Below, piece after piece: positions 1 to 17,645 of a DNA stretch of 64,000 bases. Both the position numbers and the translations under genes were made by a program. A model generated the notes under the pieces. The model saw nothing but the letters and a program-made list of their open reading frames with translations, made no database searches and was not told the origin of the DNA. The stretch's first letter is position 1; each line of letters begins with the position of its first letter. The stretch lies in NCBI GenBank assembly GCA_000733355.1, contig JNVV01000025.1:410225-474224 (forward strand), in the 5' to 3' direction. The DNA is from Falciphora oryzae. Lineage: Eukaryota; Ascomycota; Sordariomycetes; Magnaporthales; Magnaporthaceae.

Positions 1-7476
<7,476 letters not shown>

Positions 7477-8420
7477 CGGCAGCCTACGCCGCCATGGCCG
7501 CCAATATTACCTAAAGCCACGCCGGTCGTCGCCCCACCGAACCGTCTCCTCTTACACCCTCCAACCACCCATCATACTATCTTTCTTACCTACCTTTTAC
7601 TTTTATTACTTGTTTCCATCCCCTCAACCTACTCGAATGTCTAATGAGACACTCCTCTGGAAGTTCAAGAATCGGTCGCATGGGTCAGAGAATGGCATGA
7701 TATAAGGTTTCGGCATGGCTCGCTATATCAGCATAGGTTGTTTCTCCTTTTTGTTTTACATGATACACTGGGAAGCCTTTGGTGGCATTTCATGGCCCTT
7801 TGTCACCCCTTTTTCTTTCTCTTTCCTTTTTTTCCCATCCCCTCCCCTCAACTCACCTCGGTTTCTTGTTTTGTTATCATGATGGCGTTTTCGCGGGCAT
7901 GGCAATGCTTTTGTTTCGGTTTATTTTGTTTGCTCGCGGACCTCTTTGGCCACGCTCGAGCTTTCCTGCATTGAGCCTCACTTCTTCCTATTACTCTTTT
8001 CCCTCCGTTTTTTTTTTTCTTTCTTTCTGGCTTCGGGTTTTTATCTTTGTTTTCTGTTCCCTCATCACAGAACATAAACGGCACATAGGCAAGGATAGCT
8101 GAGCGATCGAAAAGGAGGGGGATTAAACTGGGCGCGCGTGGTGTTGGCTTTTGGGGTTTTTCTTCCGACCAACTAAAAGAAGTCGGGTAAGGCGTACGTA
8201 CATAAATTATATTGTTAGGCTTCACAATTGGAAACGGTGACTTTAGCTCTTATTTCTCATGCCCTCACTGTTGGTCCTCGTGCTGCATGATAGGGATATG
8301 TATTTCCATGCCGATGCAATACGTGATATACATGATTTATTATACCATTTATCTCCTTGGTGTATTTCATGTGCCGACGTATCCTTTGTTACCCATGAAG
8401 ACCGGCGACAGCCTTGTCAC
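7477..8420. other. 3' intergenic region
   Basis: T-rich sequence between the end of the phosphatase gene and the 3' end of the convergent pseudogene. It probably holds the phosphatase 3' UTR. Small open frames here are low complexity and I see no gene. Confidence 0.6.
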
Positions 8421-8794
8421 TTAGGAAGGTGACCGCGTACTAATCGGCGGTAACGAAGTGATGGGCAGTCCGGAGCTGCTCCTGGGGGTTATGGGTGAGG
8501 TGGTAAGCCATGTAGTAACGCTACTGGGGTTTGTGGGCGGTCGGGAGGTGACGGTGTTGTTTCCGTTGGTGCCGCACTTGTAGACGGAGCTGAAGCCGCC
8601 GCTGGCGTCCCTGTCTGCGCAGCCGGTTCCCGACCCGTCGACGCCGCCGTGGCCGACGTTGCCGCCCGAGTTGCTGTCGGTGCCCGTGTGGCCTGGCGCC
8701 TGTGTTGTCGGCCGTGTCGACGTTGGGCACGGCGCTGTCGTTGAGCAGGCAGAAGCCGGGCTCCTCCTCATCGTCGTCGTCATCCTTCTTTGCT

Positions 8795-9190
8795 CTCGCC
8801 TTCGCAATTGGGTCCCGTGTAACCCCCGCTCCCGCGGTTGGGGCCGGTGCAGGGCCCCCCGCCGCACCCGGACCCGGTGCAGGGGGCTTTCCCGCAGCTG
8901 GGGCCTTCGCAGGGGCCCGGGTTGACGCAGCCGAGCCCGAAGCAGCCGCCGCCGCCGCCGCAGAGGAGGCCCGTGCAGCCGCCGCCGGTGTGGCATTTGG
9001 GGCCCCGGCAGGACCCGCCGCCCTCGCAGGCGTCGCCGCAGCAGTCGCCTCCCCGCGTGCAGCGGGACCCCTTGCAGTCGCCGCCGCGCTTGCAGAGGGG
9101 GCCGACGCAGAGGCCGCCGATCAGGCAGCCGTCGTCGTCGTTGGAGCCGCAGTCGGAGCCGCGGGTGCAGCCGGGCGGGGGGCCTGGGTC
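8795..9190 (-). repeat. Cys/Gly-rich short-module repeat region in the pseudogene
   Basis: On the minus strand this encodes about 15 short modules of the form C-x(2-5)-C with Gly, Pro and Lys/Arg fillers (for example GPLCKRGGDCKGSRCTRGG). The DNA is correspondingly repetitive and produces long antisense open frames that are not genes. Similar tails occur on some fungal secreted chitinases and glucanases. Confidence 0.7.
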
Positions 9191-9510
9191 GTTTCCGCCG
9201 CCGCCGGGTGGTGGAGGGCCAGGGGGTGGGCCGGGCCCGATGACGACGGCCGGGTGCTCGGGGGTCTTGGGGTCGCAGAGGAGCCAGCAGGGCGCGTTGG
9301 TGGTCATGGGCATATGAATCGGCGGGAAGGCGATTTGGGTGTTGCCACAGGCCTCGCCGCAGTTCCAGGGCGGCACGGGGATCTCGGTCTGGTTGGAGGT
9401 CGGGACGACGGTGGTGACGGTGGCGGCTGGGTCCGTGTAGGACACGGGGTTCCACCTGTAGCTGGCGTTGAGGATGGCGGGCGGGGTGACGGTGACGGGG
9501 CGGCCGTTGA

Positions 9511-9550
9511 TGGTGGTGGTTATTGGTGGTGGTTATTGGTGGTGGCTGGA
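9511..9550. repeat. Tandem 13-bp unit GGTGGTGGTTATT
   Basis: About three tandem copies of a 13-bp unit lie inside the pseudogene. Read on the minus strand, the unit carries the stop at 9533, so expansion of the repeat may itself have damaged the gene. Confidence 0.8.
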
Positions 9551-12500
9551 TTCGCGGATGGGGACGCTGGGGAAGCTGAAGACGCAGGGCGGCACGCAGG
9601 CGACGATCATGGTGCCGCGACCGTCGGACTGGGTCTCGGGCCACAGCCAGACGGACTTGGAGAGTGTTGTGGTGGCTCCCGGCTCGTTGCCCTGGTCCAG
9701 GGTGCCGTCGGCGTCGCCGAGCCAGCCGTTGATGGACGACACGTTGCTGCGGGCGCTGCTGTGGACGCTGCCGAGGAGGTTGGCGCCCGGGCTGGTGATC
9801 ATGTTGACGGTGCCGACGGTGCCGAGGTTGTAGATGTAGACGTTCTTGTCCTGCACGAGCTGCACCGTGTTCTGCTGGTAGTCGAAGTGGTTGGAGTAGT
9901 CCTGGTTGTACTTTTGGAACTAGCTGTATAGGCCCGCGCCGTAGATGAGCACGTTGGACGAGCCCTGGACGATCAGCCCCCACGACATGCACGACCCGGG
10001 AACGCTGGGCCGGCAGTCGGCGGGCCGCCTTTGAACAGCCTAACCGACTTGTCGAACGGCTTGGGCGCGGGCGGGGAGCTCTGGGAGTAGGGACTCTCGG
10101 TCTGGATCAGGCCCATGAAGAGGTTGCTGGCGCCCTGGACGAGGTACTGGCACAGCACGTTGTGCTCGAAGCGCGTCGCGTCCAGCTACGTCGGGCTGGT
10201 CGACTCGACGTGCAGGCCGCTGGCCCGGGGCGTAATGTCCATCATGAGGTTAACGGCGATGTGGTTTTAGTTAACGATGCCGCTAAGGCGCGAGCACTCC
10301 TTCTCTGTCGGCTTGGACCCGGCGTTGCCGCCGACGCGGAAGTGGCTCTCCCACATGCCCGCGCTCCCCGGCCGGCTGGCGCGCATGTTCCATTCCATCA
10401 GGACCGCGTCCGCCATGGCGCCCTCGACCTGGAACAGCATGTCGGTGATCTCGATGTCGTCCATCTGCCCCGGTTCGCCGACCTAGACCATGACGTGCGG
10501 CCTGGCGATGTCGGCAAACTTGGGGCCCGACGCCGTGATGGCGCTCCACGCCTCGCCCACGATCTTGAGCCCGGACGCGATCTTGACCGTGTCCGTCACG
10601 CGGTACACGCCCGCCGGCACGAAGACGCAGCCCGGGGGTGAAAACAGGGTCTGCAGACAGGCCGTGTCGTCGGCGACGCCGTCGCGCTTGCTGCCGGCGC
10701 TGAGGGCGTTCCTGAACGAGCCCGCGCTCACGTCCTCGTACTGCGGGCGGGGCTTGTCAAAGTAGCCGCCGTTCGGCTCGCCCAGCAGGCCGGTGGGCTT
10801 GGCGCGCACCGGATTCGCGGCCTCGCCCCGGACCTGCCGCCCTGTAGGGCTCTCCTTGGTGGCGACGACGTCCCACATCCACGTGTCGACGTGCGGCGCG
10901 CCGGGGAGCACGGCCTGGCCATTGGTCTGGGCGATGGCGGTGCCGGAGCCGGCAAAGTCGACGTTGTCGAGCGTGAGCTGCGCGTAGCCGTCGCTGGCCA
11001 TGAAGGGGTTCGTGCGGATGCCCGTGGTGGCGCTGATCTTGCTGTCGAGAAGGAGGTATGCAAAGGTCTGCTGCGGCTTGTCCTCGTTCTTGGGCTCCTG
11101 GTTGATCGGGTCGATGCCGGTCGTGGCGCCCTTGATGACGATGTTCTGCTACAGGAACGTCTAGTCTCAGATGGCCTGGATGGCGGTGCGGCAGCCGTCA
11201 AAGGTCTGGTCCTTGGTGGTGGACTGCTGGTTGCCGGCGCGCAGGCCGACATAGCCGCTGTGGAAATTGAGCGACTTGATGAGGCCGCCGCTGTCGTTCT
11301 CCATGAAGATGCCGACGTGGCCGCGCGACGACGGCCGCGTGTAGAAGTCGATGTTGAGCAGCGACGTCGCCTGGGCCACCTGCCGGTGGAGGCAGGCGGG
11401 ACTCGGGGCCAGCACGCCGCGCGGGTTGTCGGGCGTGTTGCGGGTGTCGGTGGTGAAGTTGCGGATCTGGCGAAAGAAGTTGCTCTGGTTGATGTACCAC
11501 TGCTTCCCGTTGGCGCCGGGGATGTAGTAGTCGGAGCTAAGCACTCCCAAGCCCTGGAACGACGAGGCGGCTAGCAGCACCGGCCGCTGGTGCGGGTCGC
11601 CGATGAGGATGGTGTGAAGCACATCTCGATGTTGGAGCTGACAAGGTACGTGCCCGGCGGGAAGAAGATGACGAGCGGCATGACCGACGTCGACGAGCAC
11701 TTGAGGTCGTCGCCGCCGCACCGGTCCTGGTCCGCGATGCACTTCTGGGTCGCCTTGGTGTCGTCCGTCTTGCCGTCACCTGCCGCGCCGCAGTCGGTCT
11801 TGACGTTCTTGTACCCCCGGTACGTCGGCCCGGTCGGGTGGAAAGGGCTCTTGCCCTTGGGGCTGATCTCGCCGTACCAGTACCCGCTGCCGGCCTGCCT
11901 CTTGTCGTGGGACGACGACGTGCTGCTGTTCCCAGCGTCGCCGGGCAGGGGCCATGTGTACTCCAGCCTGCCGTTGCGCGCGTCAAACTCGGCCACCAGC
12001 GCGGCCGCCTCGCGGGTCGTCTCGTTGAGAGGTGCGTAATCCCGCAGGTCGGGCTCGGGGACCGTGTCGTTCAGCGCCGCGGGCGCCGCCCTGCCGGGCC
12101 CCTCGTGGTTCACGCGCGGGTGGGCCGTGCGGCGTGAGTTCGCATCCAGCACCTCGGGAGGCACAGCCTCGATCAGCGGCCGGGCGTCCTTGACCTCGCT
12201 GCCCGTGACGGCCCGTCCGCGGAGGGAGTAGACCGCCCGCGCGACTGGCCTGTTGCCGCCAAGGATTCGGCTGGCTGCACCGGGCTTCCAGGCCTGCTTC
12301 GGCGGCGGCGACCGCTTCTTCACCAGCTCTGCGGTGGCTGCGGGAGCAACGGGCTGGGACGCAGCCGCTGTTGCTTGGGAGAATGGACTGTGGGCTGGGA
12401 GGGCCTGGAGGGGATCCAAATTCGACGTATTCGCGACGATCCTGGCCTGGAGGGACGAACGCTTGAAGGCCGCAGCGTTGGCCTCGGGGTTCCATCTGGG

Positions 12501-13742
12501 GTCAGGCTGATGCGTGGGTATCGTGCGCTTGACCTTGTAGAGGGTGGTGGATTTCATCTCGTCGATGACCCATGCTCTCGGCGCCGGGTTCGCAAGCTTG
12601 GTGGTGGAAAGTCAGAAGACGGCGACGCGAGGGTCGTTGACGTGATGGCCTCCCCCCGAGCCGCGCCCGGGATGCTGTGCGCCCTGCCCACGGCCCACGC
12701 GAGCGAGCCAAGCGCGTCTCTCTGCCAGTCCTGCTCGCCGGCGTTATTGGTTAGCAGAGTGGTGAGCGAGAAGGCGGCCAGCAGCGCGTCCACCGTCTTC
12801 TTCTTGAGCCCGCAGCTGGTGCTCTGAGGGGCGCAGATGACTTCCGAGTCTACCCCGGCGTTGAGGAGGCCGCGACCGCCCTCGATCCAGCTCGCCGAGG
12901 GGAACTCGTCGCACATGTACCCGAGCTGGCCGTACAGGTACTTGCCCTGGTTTTGGGGGTCCGGCGGGCCGCGGATGATGGACGGCTGCTTATTGACGCT
13001 CTCGACCGGCAGGCCCTGAATCCACAGGCTAGAGTACAGCGTGTTGATGCTCCACGTCGTCCTCGCGTCCTTGCACTTGGCCGGGTAGCCGGCCGCCTTG
13101 TAGAGACTCCTGCCCTTCTTGCGCGTCTCCCAGCGCCGGTGGGCGTTGGGGGCCAGCTGCTTGGACGCCCTGGGCGTCAGGCGCTTGGTGCCGTCGTAGT
13201 GCAGCTTCATCAGGCCGTTGCTGTCGAACGTCCGCTCATTTCTGTTGTCGACGTGGTTCTGGATGTTCTTGCAGATCATGGGCATGTATTGGCGGTTGTA
13301 CACCACGGCCGGGACGGCGCGCCCGGCGACCACTGTGGTTGTGGTCGTGGTTGCTATCGAGACGCCGGGCTTCCCGGCCGCATCGGTGGTGGTGACCTTG
13401 ATGGCCGAGGAGTGGGTCGCCGTCCCGGTTGGGGGCCCGATGAGACCGTGAAGGACGGCCCGACGCCATTGCCATCAGGGTAGTACAACGTCGTGGTGGC
13501 CCCGGCCGCGGTGACGGTTGTGACCTTCTGGTTGAACTGACCGTGTACAGGGAAGACGAGGGATAAGAGACAGAGGGAAAGGTGTATAAGGGGCACTGTT
13601 GAGAGTGCCCTCCTGACAAAGGCTTACAGGCTGTGCAAGCCCGAGAGAATATCATCAACTACAGACGAGTCGCTGCTCCTGAGCGCCTGTATATGATAAA
13701 CCCGGGCTGCGTCGTCGTTGGACCGTTTCGTTTAGTTATATA

Positions 13743-14042
13743 TGTTGGTAGGAGTAGGTACTCCTGTAGGCACGGAGATCTCCAAAACAGCGTGAACAAC
13801 GATCCCTAGATCAGAGGAATCGTATTTCTATTGTGCACGAAGAGGAAGAGATTTATCTGCCAGAGAGGGAGCATGCGAGAGGCTATATATATACACGTTC
13901 TTGATCACCCAAGGGCCGTTCCCCTGTTCCTAAACTTGCGGGCCTTCCGGCCATTAGATCCCGTGATTAGGGATCACGGGATGGAGGATCCGGCCCTTTC
14001 TGAGCTTTACCGATTGCCTGCACCGGCCAACGCAATCCAACA
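13743..14042 (+). mobile_element. Solo LTR-like repeat, copy 1
   Basis: 300-bp element starting TGTTGG and ending CCAACA, sharing most of its length with the copies at 21720 and 26720. Shared blocks include TTGGTAGGAGT, CGGAGATCTCC, CTATTGTGC and a TATATATA box near its middle (about 13885). TG...CA ends with a short terminal inverted repeat are typical of LTRs. Flanks (ATATA / GGAAT) do not match, so this copy has no visible target duplication. It lies about 150 bp upstream of the first codon of the beta-helix pseudogene. Confidence 0.78.
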
Positions 14043-14540
14043 GGAATGCTGTGTCTCGAGATAGTGCTGCAACGCTGACACCTATGATATTGATTACCAA
14101 GATATTGGAGCTGGTGACTGCGGACGCGGATATTTTGTGCTTTGTCAGGAGGCCGATCGGGATGTGTCGCATACAACGACGAAGCTTGAGCTTGTTTGGA
14201 TCTAGGTGCATGCAAGGTACCTGTGGTGGTGAGTGCTGCGCCCTGTAGGGGCAGCGTTGATGGGTCCGCGGTCCGCCCTCAGAGTGGGTTGTTTCCTGTT
14301 GCTTCTGCATGTTGGTTCCGCCTGGAGCTTCTGCCTAGAGTAGGCGTGGACAACATCAAGAACGCGTTCATTGAAGCGAAAAAGGGGGGCTAGCAATTTA
14401 CCGCACATTTAAATACTCCGCAGCGGTGAATGGACGGGCAAAGCTCGCCGACTTTCCCCTACACTTCTCTCACCCGCCCTCTACGACCATCACAATTTCC
14501 GATATCCCCCCCCCGCCGGGGCTTCGAAAAACGTCTAACC
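14043..14540. other. Intergenic sequence after LTR copy 1
   Basis: No supported gene and no recognisable retrotransposon body (no gag, protease or reverse transcriptase signature). The last ~130 bases are C-rich and are probably the promoter/leader of the gene at 14541. Confidence 0.5.
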
Positions 14541-15972
14541 ATGCCATCCTCCGATGCCGCCTCGACATTTGCCAGCATCAGCGAATTGCTTCTCCATCTG
14601 GCCCAGCATGTAAGACGACCGTTGCATGCAATGCCACCCTGGGGGAACTCCCAGCTGACGAGCCGCCAGGTCCACCACGACATAGTCCTCCTCGCCCACC
14701 TCTGCCGTGTCAATCGGCGGTTCAACGCCACTTTTACCCTGTTTCTGTACCGCGAGTGTGAGGTTCGGGCCATGGGGAAGCTGTCTGATCTGCGGGGAAA
14801 CGCCCATCTCGTGCATACGAAGCGTTTCTCGGTCAAGATACCTGATTGCACCTATGAACTTGGGCCCCATGACCATCCCTGCGAATTCGACCAAGACGAT
14901 GTGAACTCAGCCTCCTTGCTGATCCGGAGCATGCCGGCGTTGGAAGTCTTCGCGTGAGAATTCCCAGTTAGTGCAACACGCGCGTAGATATGCGAACACC
15001 GAATGCTGACCACCTACACGGTTACCACAACGCAGATGGATGAATCAACCCCTGTTGCCCGATGTCGCTCAGGCGCTCAAGTCTTGCGTGGGCCTCAAGT
15101 CCGCCCACATCAAGTATCCCGAACGGATCGAGAAGGGCGTCTTCGAGCTGCGCTGCCTCCAGTGTGGCGATGCCGATGAGCAAGGCAGATGCGAGTTCGA
15201 CGGCGAGGCGTACGAGGATGCCCTTGAATACCGCCGTCTCTTTTACGTCCAGGACTTCTCCGGCCTAGCTGGCCTCGAGTCCCTTGCCTTCGACAACATG
15301 TACGGCAACCTGCACCTGTGGGAACGCCACTTGGTCCAGATCCTCCGGAACTCCCCACGTCTCCGCAAGCTTGGTCTGTCCATGGCCAGCCAGGCAATTG
15401 ACCGTTGCGCTGACAGCCGTGATATTCCTTGGGACATGTGGGGGTTCTTCAACCGCATCTGCGATGCCTACGGGGACTCGGCTGAAGGATCGACGCCAGC
15501 ACCTCCGCTGCAGCTGAGGTCCATATCCTTTGGGATGGGCGTGTACCCGACAGATAGAGGCTCGATCGTCAAACTCACCGACCTGTCACACCTCGAAGAG
15601 ATCGCATTCGACACTAGAAATATTTGGTCCGAAACCGGTGTTGACTTCATCATAGCAGACGACGAGGAGGACTCCAACAACATTTACGACGTCTTCCTCT
15701 CCCCCGATACATGCCCAAGCATGCGCAGGTTCTATGTCGACAAGATGGGAGGCAGCGTCCACAGGTGCCTCATGGGATTGAAGGAGAACAACCCGGAGTT
15801 TCTGCGCCGGCTTGTCGTCGAGGTTGATGATTTCGACGATGACGATGATGGAGTGGACTTGAACGCTCTGGTCCTTCCAGGCACGAGTGAGGACGGCCCG
15901 ACAGGGTGGGTGGAGACCGAGTCGTCGTGGAAGCTCTGTCCTGCGGAGGTGGACTTCAAAGCAAGCGAGTAG
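14541..15972 (+). CDS. Hypothetical F-box-like / leucine-rich protein
   Basis: Two exons, 14541-14953 and 15036-15972, joined by an 82-nt GT-AG intron (phase 2), give 449 aa. The N-terminus (SISELLLHLAQHV, then LAHLCRVNRRFNATF) has the spacing of a weak F-box followed by a leucine-rich, irregularly repeated body (for example LAGLESLAFDNMYGNLHLW and LRKLGLSM). An acidic stretch (DDFDDDDDG) lies near the C-terminus. Fungal genomes hold many such divergent F-box proteins, thought to pick substrates for SCF ubiquitin ligases; that role is inference. An in-frame ATG at 14430 would add 37 residues, but the start at 14541 lies in a better context (AACC before ATG). No signal peptide or membrane segment is seen. 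Confidence 0.75.
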
Positions 15973-16512
15973 ATGTTGCACTCGTGATGTCCATGCTAAT
16001 CCACCTTTGCTTACGTGATAATGGCCGACGTGAGTGGGCCGGATGAAATAATCAAGTTGGCCGATTCCTTCCAGGCGACCGGACGGGTCGTCCCATGTAA
16101 CACAAGATGCAGCTGACGGAGGATGACCGGCAGAATACAGCCCTGCAAGGGGCTGTTCCACTACGTATGCGGTGATCTGATAATATTGATCCGCGCCGCA
16201 CGATAGCATAGGGTCGGAGTGTTTACGCGGCGATAGTGTCCCTTGGCAAGTAGCCTCGTGAATCTTCTGGGCGGAAAGGCGGGATCGATGGCTGGATACT
16301 TCGGCTGCCCGGGCCTCGGCGAACAGGATCATTGCGACCCTCATATGATAGGAGGTGCCTGCTCTGCTGTGTTTGTCGCCAGCAACAGCGAGAAGCTGGT
16401 GTGACAGAGCACTTGGTGTGAATAGCACCCTCTACTGGCCGGCAAGCACCGTCATCACCACCACCACCACCTCTCTCGTCCTCTTCCCGCCCTCTCTGGA
16501 ACCCTTTTTGCA
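15973..16512. other. Intergenic region
   Basis: No supported gene. A (CAC)n-rich stretch at about 16455-16475 is the only simple repeat. Confidence 0.55.
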
Positions 16513-17153
16513 ATGTCCTCCATCAAGCTCATCTCCCTCCTGGCTGCCGCCGGCCTGGGCGCCGCACTTGCCGTCCCGGGCCCTGCCACCCCCATGGACA
16601 TCTCTTCATCCCCCTTGGGCTCCCCGCTTGTTCAGAAGCGTGCCTGCGGCCCTCGTGTGCTTTGGCAGAAACGGCGGCATCCCTCAAAACGTCAACCCTG
16701 ACGACGTGGCCTACGCCGCATCGTACCTGCGCAACATTGCCAAGCAAAACGAGGGCACCCCTGGTGCATCCTTCACGAGTTGAGTCTCTTCCGCTCGGGC
16801 TGTTTTTATCACAATGTACTCCACCTTCCTTCGCTGACACGCACAATTGCCCGCCGGGTTCGACTGCGAGGAGTGGCAGCTGCCGCTTGCGTTTGGCGAG
16901 ACGGTCATGTCGCTGGCCAACATTAACCCGCGCTTCAACTCGGCCATCCTGTACGAGGACATCGCGACGGCCATCGACGGCGGCGAGACCCCGACCCCGG
17001 AGTCGTTCGCCGCCTCGCGCCTGCGGCTCCGACGGCGGCATGGTCGGCGTCGGCTTCAACCGGCCCAACCCGGCATACAACACTCCGGGCCACAAGGCCG
17101 GCGGTGGGCGTCCGGACGGCATCCTCGTCGAGATTGTACACGCGCCTCTGTGA
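16513..17153 (+). pseudogene. Broken small secreted protein gene
   Basis: It begins with a clean signal peptide (MSSIKLISLLAAAGLGAALA), a propeptide and a QKR Kex2-like site. The frame then shifts near 16641-16651 into one reading VCFGRNGGIPQNVNPDDVA. It passes an intron that starts near 16780 but lacks a good acceptor (TTG where YAG is expected after the CTGAC at about 16836). It continues with PAGFDCEEWQLPLAFGET and shifts again near 17011-17025 before ending PDGILVEIVHAPL. Cysteines are few. The family is not one I recognise. Two frameshifts and a damaged splice site make a functional product unlikely, although indel errors in the sequence could imitate this. Confidence 0.65.
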
Positions 17154-17645
17154 GCGGTATGGTATTTGAAGAGGCCGTAAAGTGAGGGAGAATGTAATCA
17201 GGTTAGCACGCAGGTTCGACGAAAACGAAACGGGTTCTAAAACAGCTAACAGTTCTCATGTTGGCCAAGCTCAGCGCCATCATCTAAAACCGCTCTGGGG
17301 ATGTTATGCGTTTAAGCGATCCCTGGCGTGAAAATGTCGATCAACGCTGCCATTGGACCATCCAGATTATGCTATTATGCAAACCCAAAGGTGGCGGGTT
17401 GCTAGATGCGTATCCGGTGATCATCGTCAAGGTAGCAGTCGCTGGTCAGCCGCGGCCTGGCTATTTCTGATGGTGGTTACCCCGCCTGCCCGCCCCCTCT
17501 TCATCCTTGGACGTGATTTCTCGTCTGACCAAATCTTCTGCCCGAATCCCTCTTCCCGACCGCCAAAGAGCGGAAGAAACCAGACAAGTGGAAGAACAGT
17601 GTCGTCTCTTTTCCCGTCAGCGAGCGAACCGCGCAAGCAAACAGA
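17154..17645. other. Intergenic / promoter of the NACHT gene
   Basis: No supported gene. The 130 bases before 17646 are pyrimidine-rich and end in AAACAGA before the ATG, a plausible leader. Confidence 0.55.

Larger units (their letters stand above)
8421..13596 (-). pseudogene. Decayed secreted protein: NucA/NucB-like region + GH55-type beta-helix + Cys-rich tail
   Basis: Read from 13596 leftwards, the frames begin with a signal peptide (MPLIHLSLCLLSLVFPVHG). Next comes a segment with CDEFPSASWIEGG, resembling the DEWP core of NucA/NucB nucleases (about 12780-13330). A linker follows, then a pectate-lyase-3/GH55 exo-beta-1,3-glucanase-type domain (about 10000-11900; GDGKTDDT, YINQSNFFRQIRNF, GIFMENDSGG, FVPAGVYRV). 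It ends in a Cys/Gly-repeat tail. The gene is broken repeatedly. Frameshifts lie near 13431-13437 (C run), 12590-12600, 11614-11620, 10018-10024 and 8695. In-frame stops lie at 11167, 11161, 11149, 10483, 10267, 10186, 9920 and 9533. Most stops replace what the context suggests was Trp or Gln. The 12590 junction could be an intron, but no donor fits the frame. An intact homologue would be an extracellular cell-wall-active protein; this copy cannot make it. Confidence 0.85.

Noticed and set aside
8702..9931. 409-codon plus-strand open frame rich in Ala/Gly/Val
   Set aside because: It is antisense to the Cys/Gly-repeat and beta-helix regions of the pseudogene; its composition simply mirrors that GC-rich repeat, with no domain or start context.
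14043..14400. Internal retrotransposon sequence after LTR copy 1
   Set aside because: No primer-binding site, gag or polymerase motif could be recognised, and nothing matches the flank of copies 2 or 3; solo LTRs explain the data better.
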